From Brevundimonas intermedia (GTDB taxonomy: Bacteria > Pseudomonadota > Alphaproteobacteria > Caulobacterales > Caulobacteraceae), in the NCBI RefSeq assembly GCF_004614235.1, contig NZ_SPVH01000002.1:558001-622000 (forward strand): a DNA stretch of 64,000 bases, in the 5' to 3' direction. The notes beneath the pieces are model-generated. The model was given only the letters and a program-made list of their open reading frames with translations, did no database searches and had not been told where the DNA came from. Within the stretch, counting starts at the first letter, position 1. Every line of letters begins with the position of its first letter. A program made the position numbers and the translations under genes. Positions 8,741-17,190 of this stretch are shown here, piece after piece.

Positions 8741-10027
8741 TCAATCCGGCCAGGTCTCCCGGCTGGCGCCCAGCACCTCGCCCGCCAGATACAGCGACCC
8801 GCAGATCGCCACGCGGCCGGCGCCCAGGCGCAGCGCGAGGTCCAGCGCGTCGCCGACCGATCCCGCAGGCGTCGCCGCCAGTCCATGCCCGCGCGCCACA
8901 GCCGCAAGCGCCAAGGGTTCGGCCGCCGCCCCGTCGAAGCCGACGGTGAACACCGTGGCCTGGCTGTCCTTCAAGGCGGCGAAGAACCCGCCCGCATCCT
9001 TGTTCGACAGCATGCCGCAGATCAGGGCCAGCGGACGCGGCGCCCGCGCCTGACGCTCGGCCAGAAACGCCGCCAGCGCCTTTGCGGCATGGGGATTGTG
9101 CCCCCCGTCCAGCCAAAGCTCGGCCTCCGCCGCCCGCGCCGCCTCGCCGTAAGGTCCGGCCGAAATCCGTTGCAGCCGCGCGGGCCAGCGCACGGCCTTC
9201 AGCCCTTCGGCGATGGCGCTTTCGGGCAGGTCCAGCTCGACCGCCGCCGCCACGGCTAACGCCGCATTGTCGATCTGGTGCGCGCCTGCCAGGGCCGGCG
9301 CCGGCAGGTCCATGAACAGTTCGGCCGTCTGGAACGCCAGCCCGCCGCGCTCGGCCCAGGCGTCGAAATCGACCCCCAGCACCGTCAGCCGTGCATGGAC
9401 ATCGGCCGCCCGACGTTCGATGGCCGCCATCGCCTCTTCGCGCTGGCGCGCGATCACGGCCGGCGCGCCCGCCTTCAGCACCCCCGCCTTCTCCGAGGCG
9501 ATCCCCGCCAGGTCCGTGCCCAGAAACTCCGCATGGTCGTAATCGACGGGGGTGATCACGCTGAGCAGCGGCCGTTCGATCACATTGGTCGCGTCCAGCA
9601 CCCCGCCCAGGCCCACCTCGATGATGGCCAGGTCGGCCGGCGTCTCGGCCATGGCCAGGAAGGCGGCGGCGGTGGTGCTTTCGAACACCGTGGCCTCGCT
9701 GCCCGTCTGCGCCATCACGGCCTCGATCCGGTCCAGGATGGCGTTCAGCGCCTCGTCCTCGATCAGCTTGCCGGCCAGCCGGATCCGCTCATTGAACCGC
9801 ACCAGATGGGGCGAGGTATAGGCGTGGACCTTGAGCCCCGCAGCCTCGGCGATGGCGCGGATCATGGCGACTGTGGAGCCTTTGCCGTTGGTGCCCGCCA
9901 CATGGATCACCGGCGGCAACTTGTGTTGCGGATCGCCCAGGGCGGCGCACAGGACGCGCATCCGATCCAGCGACAGATCGATCCGCTGGGGGTGGCGCGC
10001 ACGTAGACGTTCGGAGACGGGATCCAT
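8741..10027 (-). CDS. folC: Folylpolyglutamate synthase / dihydrofolate synthase
   Basis: FolC adds glutamate to dihydropteroate and to folates in the cytoplasm. The 428-residue protein has the Mur-ligase type ATP loop AGTNGKGSTV near residues 44-53, TSPHLVRFNERI near 75, the EVGLGG segment near 140 that positions the catalytic site, and a C-terminal domain with WLDGGHNPHA near 308. Length is normal. In related genomes it follows accD; here a DoxX-like gene in the opposite orientation separates accD from folC, so folC probably has its own promoter in the 36 bp between them or inside that gene. Confidence 0.95.
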   Translation of the reverse strand: MDPVSERLRARHPQRIDLSLDRMRVLCAALGDPQHKLPPVIHVAGTNGKGSTVAMIRAIAEAAGLKVHAYTSPHLVRFNERIRLAGKLIEDEALNAILDRIEAVMAQTGSEATVFESTTAAAFLAMAETPADLAIIEVGLGGVLDATNVIERPLLSVITPVDYDHAEFLGTDLAGIASEKAGVLKAGAPAVIARQREEAMAAIERRAADVHARLTVLGVDFDAWAERGGLAFQTAELFMDLPAPALAGAHQIDNAALAVAAAVELDLPESAIAEGLKAVRWPARLQRISAGPYGEAARAAEAELWLDGGHNPHAAKALAAFLAERQARAPRPLALICGMLSNKDAGGFFAALKDSQATVFTVGFDGAAAEPLALAAVARGHGLAATPAGSVGDALDLALRLGAGRVAICGSLYLAGEVLGASRETWPD

Positions 10028-10063
10028 CCGCTTCCTTTAACTCCTGATTTCGAGAACCGCGAC

Positions 10064-10507
10064 ATGACTTCCAGGCCGGACATCAGAACGGCGGCCCGCA
10101 TCGTCCTGTCGGCCGTCTTCCTGGGCGCCGGCGTGCTGCATCTGATGGTTCCCGGCCCCTTCGTGCGGATCACGCCGCAGTGGGTTTCGGACCCCGCCCT
10201 GGTCGTGGCGCTGACGGGGCTGGCCGAGTTGCTGGGCGCGGCGGGGCTGATCATCCCGCGCCTGCGTGTCTTCGCCGGCTGGGCCCTGGCCCTCTATTGC
10301 GTCGGCGTCTATCCGGCCAACATCCAGCACGCCATGGACGGCCTGAACTCAGGCACAGGTCTAGTCTGGGCCTATCACGGCCCGCGCCTGCTGTTTCAGC
10401 CGGTCATAATCTGGTGGTGCCTGTGGGCCTCGACCGCGATCGACTGGCCCTTCAAGCGGTCTCAGGCGGCGGCGCGCGTGCCGCCCATCAGCATGGAGAG
10501 GATCTGA
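10064..10507 (+). CDS. DoxX-like small membrane protein
   Basis: This 147-residue integral membrane protein has four predicted helices, with segments AARIVLSAVFLGAGVLHL, ALTGLAELLGAAGLII, GWALALYCVGVYPANI and a C-terminal VIIWWCLWASTAI. The spacing and the N-terminal GxxHL motif fit the DoxX/DoxD-like family, whose members have uncertain redox roles. It is divergent from folC, and its last 46 bp overlap the 3' end of accD on the opposite strand. It interrupts the trp-accD-folC gene order and may be a late insertion. Function is not known. Confidence 0.75.
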   Translation: MTSRPDIRTAARIVLSAVFLGAGVLHLMVPGPFVRITPQWVSDPALVVALTGLAELLGAAGLIIPRLRVFAGWALALYCVGVYPANIQHAMDGLNSGTGLVWAYHGPRLLFQPVIIWWCLWASTAIDWPFKRSQAAARVPPISMERI

Positions 10508-11352
10508 CCCAGGGTGCGCGGCAGGTCGGCGCGGGTCACGACCCGGTCGACCATACCCTTTTCCTGCAGATATTCGGCGCGCTGGAAGCCCGGCGGCAGT
10601 TTCTCGCGGATGGTGGCCTCGATCACGCGCGGACCGGCGAAGCCGATCAGGGCGCCCGGTTCGGCCAGATGCACGTCGCCCAGCATGGCGTAGGAGGCGG
10701 TCACGCCCCCCGTGGTCGGATCCGTCAGGACCACGGCGTACGGCAGTTTGGCATCCTTCAGCTCTTCGATGGCCAGGGTCGTGCGCGCCATCTGCATCAG
10801 CGACAGGGCGCCTTCCTGCATCCGCGCGCCGCCGGCGGCGGTGAAACAGACCATCGGGACCTTGCGGGCCACGGCCTCGCGCGCGGCCTTGATGAAGGCC
10901 TCGCCGGCCGCCATGCCCAGCGACCCGCCCATGAAGGTGAAGTCCTGAACGATCACCACGGCCTCCTGACCGCCGACGACGCCATAGCCGATGGCCATGG
11001 TGTCCTTGCGACCCGCCGCCTTGCGCGCTGCGCTCAGGCGATCCTTGTAGGACTTGCCGTCCGAGAATTTCAGCGGATCTTCCGGCACGTCCGGGGTGTC
11101 GATGGACTCATACTGGCCGCCGTCAAAGGTGGCCTTCAGCCGAGTCGGCGCGTCGATACGCATATGCCTGCCCGACGGCGTGACCCACAGCGAGGCCTCC
11201 AGATCCGACCGATACAGCATCTCGCCGCTATCGGGATCCTTGACCCACAGATTGTCGGGGGTGTCGCGGCGCGACACGATCTTGCGGACGCCGGGCGCGA
11301 AACGGCTCAGCCAGCCGCCGCGCTTTTCCTGAGGTTTGCTCTTGTCGATCAT
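10462..11352 (-). CDS. accD: Acetyl-CoA carboxylase carboxyltransferase subunit beta
   Basis: AccD forms with AccA the carboxyltransferase that transfers CO2 from biotin to acetyl-CoA, giving malonyl-CoA for fatty-acid synthesis. The 296-residue protein has the crotonase-like core with FMGGSLGMAAGEAF, CFTAAGGARMQEG and the DPTTGGVTAS segment. The usual N-terminal zinc ribbon (four cysteines) has lost all its cysteines: the matching text reads WVKDPDSGEML and TPSGRHMRI. I chose the ATG at 11352 (MIDKSK) because it lies 10 bp after the trpA stop. The gene is the tail of the trp operon. Confidence 0.95.
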   Translation of the reverse strand: MIDKSKPQEKRGGWLSRFAPGVRKIVSRRDTPDNLWVKDPDSGEMLYRSDLEASLWVTPSGRHMRIDAPTRLKATFDGGQYESIDTPDVPEDPLKFSDGKSYKDRLSAARKAAGRKDTMAIGYGVVGGQEAVVIVQDFTFMGGSLGMAAGEAFIKAAREAVARKVPMVCFTAAGGARMQEGALSLMQMARTTLAIEELKDAKLPYAVVLTDPTTGGVTASYAMLGDVHLAEPGALIGFAGPRVIEATIREKLPPGFQRAEYLQEKGMVDRVVTRADLPRTLGQILSMLMGGTRAAA

Positions 11353-11362
11353 GGGCGGGCTC

Positions 11363-12205
11363 TTAGACGGTTTCCGCCACGGAAGCACTACTGACGACCG
11401 ATCGAACCGCGTCGCCCAGCGCCTTCACCCGGGCCAGCACGCGCGGCGCAACGGCTTCGCCGGCCTCCAGCGCAGCCGCCACCTCGTCCACCAGGGCCGA
11501 ACCGACCACCACGGCGTCGGCCACCCGCGCGATCTCGGCGGCCTTTTCCGGCGTCTTGACCCCGAAGCCGACCGCGACCGGCAGGCCAGACGCCTTGCGC
11601 ACCCGCTCCACCGCCGGCGCCACCACCTCGGCGTTCGCCTCCTTGACGCCCGTCACGCCCGCGACGGCGACGTAATAAACGAAGCCCGACGTCCCCCGGA
11701 CTACGATCTTCAGCCGCTCGTCGTCCGAGGTCGGCGTCGCCAGTCGGATGAGCGAGATCGACACCTTGTCCAGCGCTTCGATCAGCGGCCCGGCCTCTTC
11801 GGGCGGACAGTCCACCACGATCAGCCCATCGATACCGCAATCGGCCGCATAGGCGGCGAAGGCGTCATAGCCCAGGCTCTCGATCGGATTCAGATACCCC
11901 ATCAGCACGATCGGCGTGGCGTCGTCGCCTTGGCGGAATTCCTTGGCCAGATCCATGGTCGAGCGCAGACCGAACCCGGCCGCCATGCCCCGGATCGCCG
12001 CCCGCTGAATCGGCGGCCCCTCGGCCATCGGGTCGCTGAACGGAAAGCCCAGTTCGATGATGTCGGCCCCGGCGGCGGGCAGGCCGTTCAGGATCGCCAG
12101 CGCCTCCTCGCGCGACGGATCGCCCCCCATCACATAGGGAATAAAGGCCGCACGGCCCTCGGCCTTCAGCGCGGCGAAACGGGCGTCGATACGGGCGGTG
12201 GTCAT
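11363..12205 (-). CDS. trpA: Tryptophan synthase alpha subunit
   Basis: TrpA cleaves indole-3-glycerol phosphate and channels indole to TrpB. The 280-residue TIM barrel has AFIPYVMGGDPS near residue 20, IELGFPFSDPMAEGP with the catalytic Glu and the flexible loop near 50-65, and the phosphate-binding segments VAVGFGVKTPE and VVGSALVD near the end. The ATG at 12205 overlaps the stop of the small secreted gene before it (ATGA). The open frame extends upstream, but that part is the other frame of the preceding gene. trpB is separated from trpA by this extra gene. Confidence 0.96.
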   Translation of the reverse strand: MTTARIDARFAALKAEGRAAFIPYVMGGDPSREEALAILNGLPAAGADIIELGFPFSDPMAEGPPIQRAAIRGMAAGFGLRSTMDLAKEFRQGDDATPIVLMGYLNPIESLGYDAFAAYAADCGIDGLIVVDCPPEEAGPLIEALDKVSISLIRLATPTSDDERLKIVVRGTSGFVYYVAVAGVTGVKEANAEVVAPAVERVRKASGLPVAVGFGVKTPEKAAEIARVADAVVVGSALVDEVAAALEAGEAVAPRVLARVKALGDAVRSVVSSASVAETV

Positions 12206-12672
12206 TGCGGCGGCGATCCGGCGGGAGCGGCAGGCGGGGTCGCAGCAGCAGCCGCGCACACGTCGCCTGGAATGGTGGCGAAGCCCAGATAGGCGGGCAG
12301 TTCGGCCACGGCGGTCTTGGAGGTGTCGTAGAAGGCGACCATCTGCATGCCGTCGCAGCCGCCGGCCTCGCGGCGCTTGATCAGGACCACGCGGTTCTCG
12401 TCCCCGCCCGCCGCCAGCCAGCCCTTGGTCTCCAGATCGGCGATATAGGCGTCGGCCAGAGCCCCGATCTGGCCCAGTTGCGCGGTCACACAATAGGCAC
12501 GGCCCGTCAGATTGTTCAGCCCGCCGCAATCGGCCGACAGCTCCGCGCCGCTCAGCAGGCCGACATCGGCCGGGCCGCCCTGCTGTGCAGCGGGCGCGGG
12601 CGCCGGCGTCTGGGCCTGAGCGGCGGTCGCGAGGCTAAAGACGGCGGTCGCCGCCAGCAGACTACGGATCAC
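12202..12672 (-). CDS. Small secreted protein encoded between trpB and trpA
   Basis: A GTG start (12672) overlapping the trpB stop (GTGA) opens a 156-residue protein whose stop overlaps the trpA start (ATGA). It begins with a clear signal peptide ([20 protein letters not shown], cleavage before QTPAPAP), so the product is periplasmic or outside the cell. The mature part has an Ala/Pro-rich linker, several cysteines (SADCGGL, AYCVTAQ, GGCDGMQ, GDVCAAA) that could form two disulfides, and an Ala/Pro tail. I do not recognise the family. Coupling to both Trp synthase subunits means it is made with them, although it cannot act in the same compartment. Confidence 0.82.
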   Translation of the reverse strand: MIRSLLAATAVFSLATAAQAQTPAPAPAAQQGGPADVGLLSGAELSADCGGLNNLTGRAYCVTAQLGQIGALADAYIADLETKGWLAAGGDENRVVLIKRREAGGCDGMQMVAFYDTSKTAVAELPAYLGFATIPGDVCAAAAATPPAAPAGSPPQ

Positions 12673-13931
12673 AGTTCCACTCCCAGATGTTTGGCGACCT
12701 GAAAGATGTCCTTGTCGCCGCGGCCCGACATCAGCAGGACGACATCGCCGCCCTTGCCGACTTCGCGCGCCACTTCGCCGGTCCGCGCCAGCGCATGGGC
12801 TGGTTCCAGCGCCGGGATGATGCCTTCCAGTTTCGAACACAGCTGGAACGCCTCCAGCGCCTCGTTGTCGGTCGCCGAGCGGTATTCGGCCCGGCCGATG
12901 TCGTGCAGCCAGGCGTGTTCCGGCCCGATGCCGGGATAGTCCAGCCCGGCCGAGATCGAATGCCCCTCGACGATATTGCCGTCCTCGTCCTGCAGCAGAT
13001 AGGTCCGGTTGCCGTGCAGCACGCCCGACCGCCCGCCCTTCAGCGACGCCGCATGGTCCGGCGTGTCCAGCCCGTGACCCGCCGCCTCGACCCCGATCAG
13101 GCGTACGGCCTCGTCCTCGATGAAGGGGTGGAAGGCGCCGATGGCGTTCGATCCGCCGCCGATACAGGCCACCACCGCCTCGGGCAACTTGCCCATCTGC
13201 GCCATCGACTGGGTCTTGATCTCCTTGCCGATCACCGACTGGAAATCGCGCACCATGGCCGGATAGGGGTGCGGGCCCGCCGCCGTGCCGATGATGTAAT
13301 AGGTGTCCGAGACGTTCGTGACCCAGTCGCGCATCGCCTCGTTCATCGCGTCCTTCAGGGTCGCGGCGCCCGCCGTGACCGAGAAGACTTCGGACCCCAG
13401 CAGACGCATGCGGAACACGTTCGGCTGCTGCCGCTCCACGTCCACCGCGCCCATATAGACGGTGCAGGGCAGGCCAAAGCGCGCCGACACCGTCGCGGAC
13501 GCCACGCCGTGCTGACCGGCGCCCGTCTCGGCGATGATCCGGGTCTTGCCCATGCGGCGGGCCAGCAGGATCTGGCCCATGCAGTTGTTGATCTTGTGCG
13601 CGCCCGTGTGGTTCAGGTCCTCGCGCTTCAGCCATATCCGCGCGCCGCCGAAATGTTCGGTCAGCCGCTCGGCGAAATACAGCGGGCTCTCACGACCGAC
13701 GTAGTGGGTCAGGAAGCCGTCCAGCTCGGCCTGGAAGCTGGGGTCCGCCCGAGCCGCCTTATAGGCCGCGTCCAACTCGTGGATCAGCGGCATCAGGGTC
13801 TCGGCGACGAACTGCCCCCCATAGGGCCCGAACCGGCCCTGCGCATCCGGCCAGGCGTAGGCGTTGGACAACGGCTGACCAGAGGACGGGGCTTGGATGG
13901 GGGTTTGGGCGTTCACGAGTCCAACTTTCAC
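12669..13931 (-). CDS. trpB: Tryptophan synthase beta subunit
   Basis: TrpB is the PLP enzyme that joins indole and serine into tryptophan. The 420-residue protein carries HTGAHKINN with the PLP-binding lysine (Lys113), the AETGAGQHG loop, and [10 protein letters not shown], which binds the PLP phosphate. [10 protein letters not shown] begins the conserved N-terminal domain. The GTG at 13931 is the longest start; a second GTG five codons on (13916) is also possible, as neither has a strong ribosome-binding site. It lies 17 bp after trpF and overlaps the next gene by 4 bp. The complex partner is TrpA. Confidence 0.96.
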   Translation of the reverse strand: MKVGLVNAQTPIQAPSSGQPLSNAYAWPDAQGRFGPYGGQFVAETLMPLIHELDAAYKAARADPSFQAELDGFLTHYVGRESPLYFAERLTEHFGGARIWLKREDLNHTGAHKINNCMGQILLARRMGKTRIIAETGAGQHGVASATVSARFGLPCTVYMGAVDVERQQPNVFRMRLLGSEVFSVTAGAATLKDAMNEAMRDWVTNVSDTYYIIGTAAGPHPYPAMVRDFQSVIGKEIKTQSMAQMGKLPEAVVACIGGGSNAIGAFHPFIEDEAVRLIGVEAAGHGLDTPDHAASLKGGRSGVLHGNRTYLLQDEDGNIVEGHSISAGLDYPGIGPEHAWLHDIGRAEYRSATDNEALEAFQLCSKLEGIIPALEPAHALARTGEVAREVGKGGDVVLLMSGRGDKDIFQVAKHLGVEL

Positions 13932-13948
13932 GCAGGGAGGCGTCGTAA

Positions 13949-14590
13949 TTACGTCCGGCGCGCGTTTTGGATGAAGGCCGCGATCCGGTCGGCGTCCTTA
14001 ACACCCGGCGCGCTTTCCACGCCAGAGGACACATCGATCATGGGCGCCCCGGTGATCCTCAGCGCCTCGACCACATTGTCGGGGTTCAGCCCGCCCGCCA
14101 GGAACCAGTCATGGCGAAACGCCCGGTCCGCCAGCAGGGTCCAGTCGAAACTATGCCCCACCCCGCCTGGCAACACCGACCCCTCCGGCGGCTTGGCGTC
14201 GAACATCAGGTGATCGGCGTGATAATCCCATTCGTCGGCGGCCGCGAAATCGTCGCCATGCCGGATCGGCAGGGCCTTGATCACCCCCGCCACCGTCAGC
14301 GCCCGCACGCCTTCCGCCCGCGCCGGGGTCTCGGCCCCATGCAGTTGGATGAAGTCGGGCCTCAGCACCCGCGCGATCTCTTCCAGAAGACCATCGTCCG
14401 GATCGACCGTCACCGCCACGATCTTCGCCCGCCCCCGCGCCCGTTCGAACAGAGCCGCAGCTGTGTCAGGCGCGAGATGCCGGGGGCTTTTCGGAAACAC
14501 CACCGCCCCCACGAAATCCGCCCCCCCGTCCAGCGCAGCGTCCAGGGTGTCCGGCGTGGTCAGGCCGCAGATCTTGATCTGGGTCGTCAT
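13949..14590 (-). CDS. trpF: Phosphoribosylanthranilate isomerase
   Basis: TrpF performs the Amadori rearrangement of phosphoribosyl-anthranilate in tryptophan synthesis. The 213-residue TIM barrel starts with IKICGLT, which carries the catalytic cysteine, has [12 protein letters not shown] near residue 28, the FIQLHGAE strand near 76, [10 protein letters not shown] near 165, and the terminal [15 protein letters not shown], which binds phosphate and has the catalytic Asp upstream. Its ATG overlaps the stop of the VapC-type toxin gene (ATGA), so in this genome the toxin-antitoxin pair is translationally coupled to the trp genes. Confidence 0.96.
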   Translation of the reverse strand: MTTQIKICGLTTPDTLDAALDGGADFVGAVVFPKSPRHLAPDTAAALFERARGRAKIVAVTVDPDDGLLEEIARVLRPDFIQLHGAETPARAEGVRALTVAGVIKALPIRHGDDFAAADEWDYHADHLMFDAKPPEGSVLPGGVGHSFDWTLLADRAFRHDWFLAGGLNPDNVVEALRITGAPMIDVSSGVESAPGVKDADRIAAFIQNARRT

Positions 14591-15003
14591 GGCGCGATCA
14601 CCTTCACCCCGTCCCGACGCGCGGCGTCGGCCAGATCATGATCATAGGTGGCGAGATCGCATTTCAGCCGCTGCACGATGGCCAAATGCAGGGCGTCTGG
14701 CGTTCGCAATCGCGGATGTCGATGCAGCAGAAACCGACACGCCATCACGTCCTCTGGATCGACTTCCCTGACTGCGGCGGCTCGATCCAGCCAGATGTTG
14801 AATTTCGTCTCAGCCAAGTCTCTTTCATCGACATCCAGGCTCCCGCGCCGAACGTGATGCGACATGGCCGACGAGACTTCGGCGATCGCCCAGTCGGACA
14901 CGATCGCCCTATCGACCGACGCCATCCAGGCAAGCACGGCCTCGCTCGTCTTCTCTTGCACGAACAAGGGAACGATGACGCTGGCGTCCAGATAGACGCT
15001 CAC
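14587..15003 (-). CDS. vapC: PIN-domain toxin (VapC family)
   Basis: This 138-residue PIN-domain ribonuclease is the toxin of a type II pair. MSVYLDASVIVPLF holds the first acidic residue, the VSDWAIAEVSSA segment the conserved Glu, and TPDALHLAIVQ plus LATYDHDLADAA the C-terminal acidic residues that complete the metal site. Family members cleave tRNA or rRNA. It overlaps the antitoxin gene upstream by 4 bp and trpF downstream by 4 bp, so it lies inside a continuous translational unit. All four acidic positions are present, so the toxin looks intact. Confidence 0.88.
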   Translation of the reverse strand: MSVYLDASVIVPLFVQEKTSEAVLAWMASVDRAIVSDWAIAEVSSAMSHHVRRGSLDVDERDLAETKFNIWLDRAAAVREVDPEDVMACRFLLHRHPRLRTPDALHLAIVQRLKCDLATYDHDLADAARRDGVKVIAP

Positions 15004-15248
15004 CGGCCGCGTTCTTCCTTAATTTCCGCCAGAGCCGCCGCCGTATTCACAGGCCCGCGACGTGGCTGCACGCGCACAGCCCTCAGCCATTCGATGTCGT
15101 TCGGCCCATCAGGACGGATGCGCCGCGCCACGATCTTCACCTCGACGTCAGGATCGGGGCGGTCGATGACCACCGACTCGCCGCGTTCGGCGGCCTCGAT
15201 GAGGCGGGCCAGGTCCGCCTGTGCTTCTGTCACCGAATAATGGCTCAT
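15000..15248 (-). CDS. Phd/YefM-type antitoxin
   Basis: This 82-residue partner of the adjacent PIN toxin has MSHYSVTEAQADLARLIEAA, the N-terminal dimerisation and DNA-binding fold of Phd/YefM antitoxins, then ESVVIDRP and a charged tail (LAEIKEERG) that would wrap the toxin. The ATG at 15248 fits the family start; an in-frame extension upstream (VGSRTRYGGS) does not. As in other such pairs it should bind its own promoter in the 100 bp before it, which would place the downstream trp genes under partial antitoxin control; that is inference. Confidence 0.82.
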   Translation of the reverse strand: MSHYSVTEAQADLARLIEAAERGESVVIDRPDPDVEVKIVARRIRPDGPNDIEWLRAVRVQPRRGPVNTAAALAEIKEERGR

Positions 15249-15348
15249 GGAGCCACCATATCGCGTTCGCGACCCGACCACAAAGCCCCGCTACCCTAGG
15301 CACGTAATGCCTTCGGAATTCGCTGTAGGGTCATCACCGCACAAATCG

Positions 15349-16098
15349 TCAGCCCTCCGCCGGTTCCTCGAAGACCGACGCGATCTCTTCCGGGCTCAGC
15401 AGCCGCCACTGTCCGGGCGCCAGATCGGCCGGCAGGGCCAGCCCGCCCATCCGCTCGCGGTGCAGGGTCTCGACGTGATTTCCGGCGGCGGCGAACATGC
15501 GCCGCACCTGGTGATAGCGCCCCTCCGTCACCGTCAGCAGGGCCTCGGTCGGCGTCACGACCTCCAGCACGGCGGGCGCCAGCGGCTTGTCCTCGCCCTC
15601 CAGCACCAGCTCCCCGGCCGCAAACAGTTCGCCTTCCGTCCCGACCAGCGGCCGCGCCAGTCCGGCGCGATAGACCTTGGTCACATGGCGCTTGGGCGAA
15701 ATCACCCGGTGCAGCAGATCGCCGTCGTCGGTCAGCAGCAGCAGGCCCGTCGTCTGCTTGTCCAGCCGCCCGATGGTCGAAATGGCCGGATCGCGCGCCC
15801 GCCACCGTCCCGGCAGGATGTCATAGACCAGCGCCCCCTCTTCCTTGTGTGAACAGGTCATGCCCAGCGGCTTGTTCAACATGATCACCAGCCCCTGCAC
15901 GGGGTCCAGCGGTTCGCCGTCGATCTCCATCCGCGTCGGCAGGTCGCGCGTCACCGGAATGCGTTTTGACACGTCCGTCAGGTCCGCCCCGTCCAGCACG
16001 ATCCCGCCCGCCTTGGCCATCCGCGCCATCTCGGCCCGCGAGCCATAGCCCATCGAACCTAGCAGGCGATCGACGCGGGAGGTTGGGGTTTTGCTCAT
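15349..16098 (-). CDS. rsuA: 16S rRNA pseudouridine synthase, RsuA family
   Basis: This 249-residue rRNA-modifying enzyme has an S4-like RNA-binding domain at residues 8-50 (VDRLLGSMGYGSRAEMARM), a catalytic domain starting with MLNKPLGMTCS near 73, and the family signature GRLDKQTTGLLLL with catalytic Asp113. TEGRYHQVRRMFAAAGNHV lies near 200. The order and length fit RsuA (16S pseudouridine 516) better than RluB or RluF, but the site on rRNA cannot be read from the sequence. It converges on nothing and is followed by the toxin-antitoxin unit 100 bp away. Confidence 0.9.
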   Translation of the reverse strand: MSKTPTSRVDRLLGSMGYGSRAEMARMAKAGGIVLDGADLTDVSKRIPVTRDLPTRMEIDGEPLDPVQGLVIMLNKPLGMTCSHKEEGALVYDILPGRWRARDPAISTIGRLDKQTTGLLLLTDDGDLLHRVISPKRHVTKVYRAGLARPLVGTEGELFAAGELVLEGEDKPLAPAVLEVVTPTEALLTVTEGRYHQVRRMFAAAGNHVETLHRERMGGLALPADLAPGQWRLLSPEEIASVFEEPAEG

Positions 16099-16115
16099 GC
16101 GATCACCCCCACACC

Positions 16116-16223
16116 CGTCATCCTAGGGCCTGTCCCTAGGATCCAGACTCCCGGCGCCCGACGCTCGCGCGCCCTGCGGACACACCGGGAGTCTGGATCC
16201 TCGCCACGAGGGCGAGGATGACG
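16116..16223. repeat. Inverted-repeat element of a second type
   Basis: Nested inverted repeats: outer CGTCATCCT/AGGATGACG (16116-16124 and 16215-16223) and inner 16-bp perfect arms GGATCCAGACTCCCGG / CCGGGAGTCTGGATCC (16139-16154 and 16185-16200). It lies between the RsmC-like gene and rsuA. The sequence type differs from the GGGGAGG elements elsewhere in the window. It could act as an RNA hairpin or a dispersed non-coding repeat. Confidence 0.75.
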
Positions 16224-16240
16224 ACCATGGAGAGAGGCTT

Positions 16241-17152
16241 TCACTTCACCGCCTCGAACAGCTTGTAGCCGCCCGCTTCCGCCACCAGCCGCACCCGTTT
16301 GAACGCCGCGTTCAACTCGGCCTCATAGGGCAGGTGCCGGTTGGCCACGACCCAGGCGACGCCGCCCTTTTTCAGCAGCTCCGCCGCCTTGCGGATGAAG
16401 GCCTGGCCCAGCCGCCGGTCCTCGGCCCCGCCGTCGTGGAACGGCGGATTGCTGACCACGAAATCCTTGTCGCCCTTGGCCTCCAGCGTGCGGGCGTCGG
16501 ACCACCAGACCTTGGCCCGTTCGTCCGTGACGTTCTCGCGCGCGGCGCGGATGGCGCGGCGATCCAGATCGACCAGCTTCAGCTTGGTCACCGCCGGCGA
16601 ACGCAGCGCCACGATCGACAGGGCGCCATAGCCGCAACCCAGATCGACCCCCTCGCCCTTCATCGGCGGCAGGTGTTCGGCCAGCAGCGCCGAGCCCGCG
16701 TCGATCCGGTCCCAGGCGAAAATCCCCGGTTGAGACCAGGCTTCCAGCCCCGGCACGAACTGCGGCCCGCCCGCGGCGATGGCGGCGTCGATGGCCGCGT
16801 CCAGCCCCTCGGCTGTCTCGGGCTTGAAGACGATGCAGCGGCGATGGTGGGCCTTGGCCGTCTCGGCGACCTCGACGCCGAACGCCTTCAGCTCCTTGCC
16901 CAGGCGCGAGCCGCCCTTGTCCTTGGGCGCCATGACATCCAGCCGCCCGCCGACCTTCAACGCCCTCAGCGCCAGGGCCAGGACATAGCGCCGCTCCAGC
17001 ACGCCGGGCGGGGCGTAGGTCATCACCGTATCGGCCGAACCGGGGTCCTGCGCCTCCAGCGCGGCGGAATCCGGGATCAGGGGCGAAGTCTGGGTCGCAT
17101 CACCCGGCGGATCGAAGACGACCGGCGGGCGGCCATAGAGAAGCGTGGTCAT
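16241..17152 (-). CDS. RsmC-like class I SAM-dependent methyltransferase
   Basis: This 303-residue methyltransferase has the two-domain layout of RsmC/RlmG-type rRNA guanine N2-methyltransferases. The N-terminal half is a degenerate Rossmann domain (residues 1-150), and the C-terminal half has the SAM loop DLGCGYGALSI near 175 and the catalytic motif IV VVSNPPFHDGG near 230. NPPF with the preceding acidic loop is characteristic of base N-methylation. The substrate is probably guanosine in 16S rRNA, by family; the precise site is not shown. It sits next to rsuA, another rRNA modifier, but behind a repeat element. Confidence 0.82.
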   Translation of the reverse strand: MTTLLYGRPPVVFDPPGDATQTSPLIPDSAALEAQDPGSADTVMTYAPPGVLERRYVLALALRALKVGGRLDVMAPKDKGGSRLGKELKAFGVEVAETAKAHHRRCIVFKPETAEGLDAAIDAAIAAGGPQFVPGLEAWSQPGIFAWDRIDAGSALLAEHLPPMKGEGVDLGCGYGALSIVALRSPAVTKLKLVDLDRRAIRAARENVTDERAKVWWSDARTLEAKGDKDFVVSNPPFHDGGAEDRRLGQAFIRKAAELLKKGGVAWVVANRHLPYEAELNAAFKRVRLVAEAGGYKLFEAVK

Positions 17153-17190
17153 GCCCCGCCCTTAGAGGGTGAAGGCGTCGGGGACCAGCC

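Noticed and set aside
12202..13635. A single 477-residue protein read from inside trpB to the trpA start
   Set aside because: Only the part after 12672 has coding character and a signal peptide; upstream it is an off-frame of trpB.
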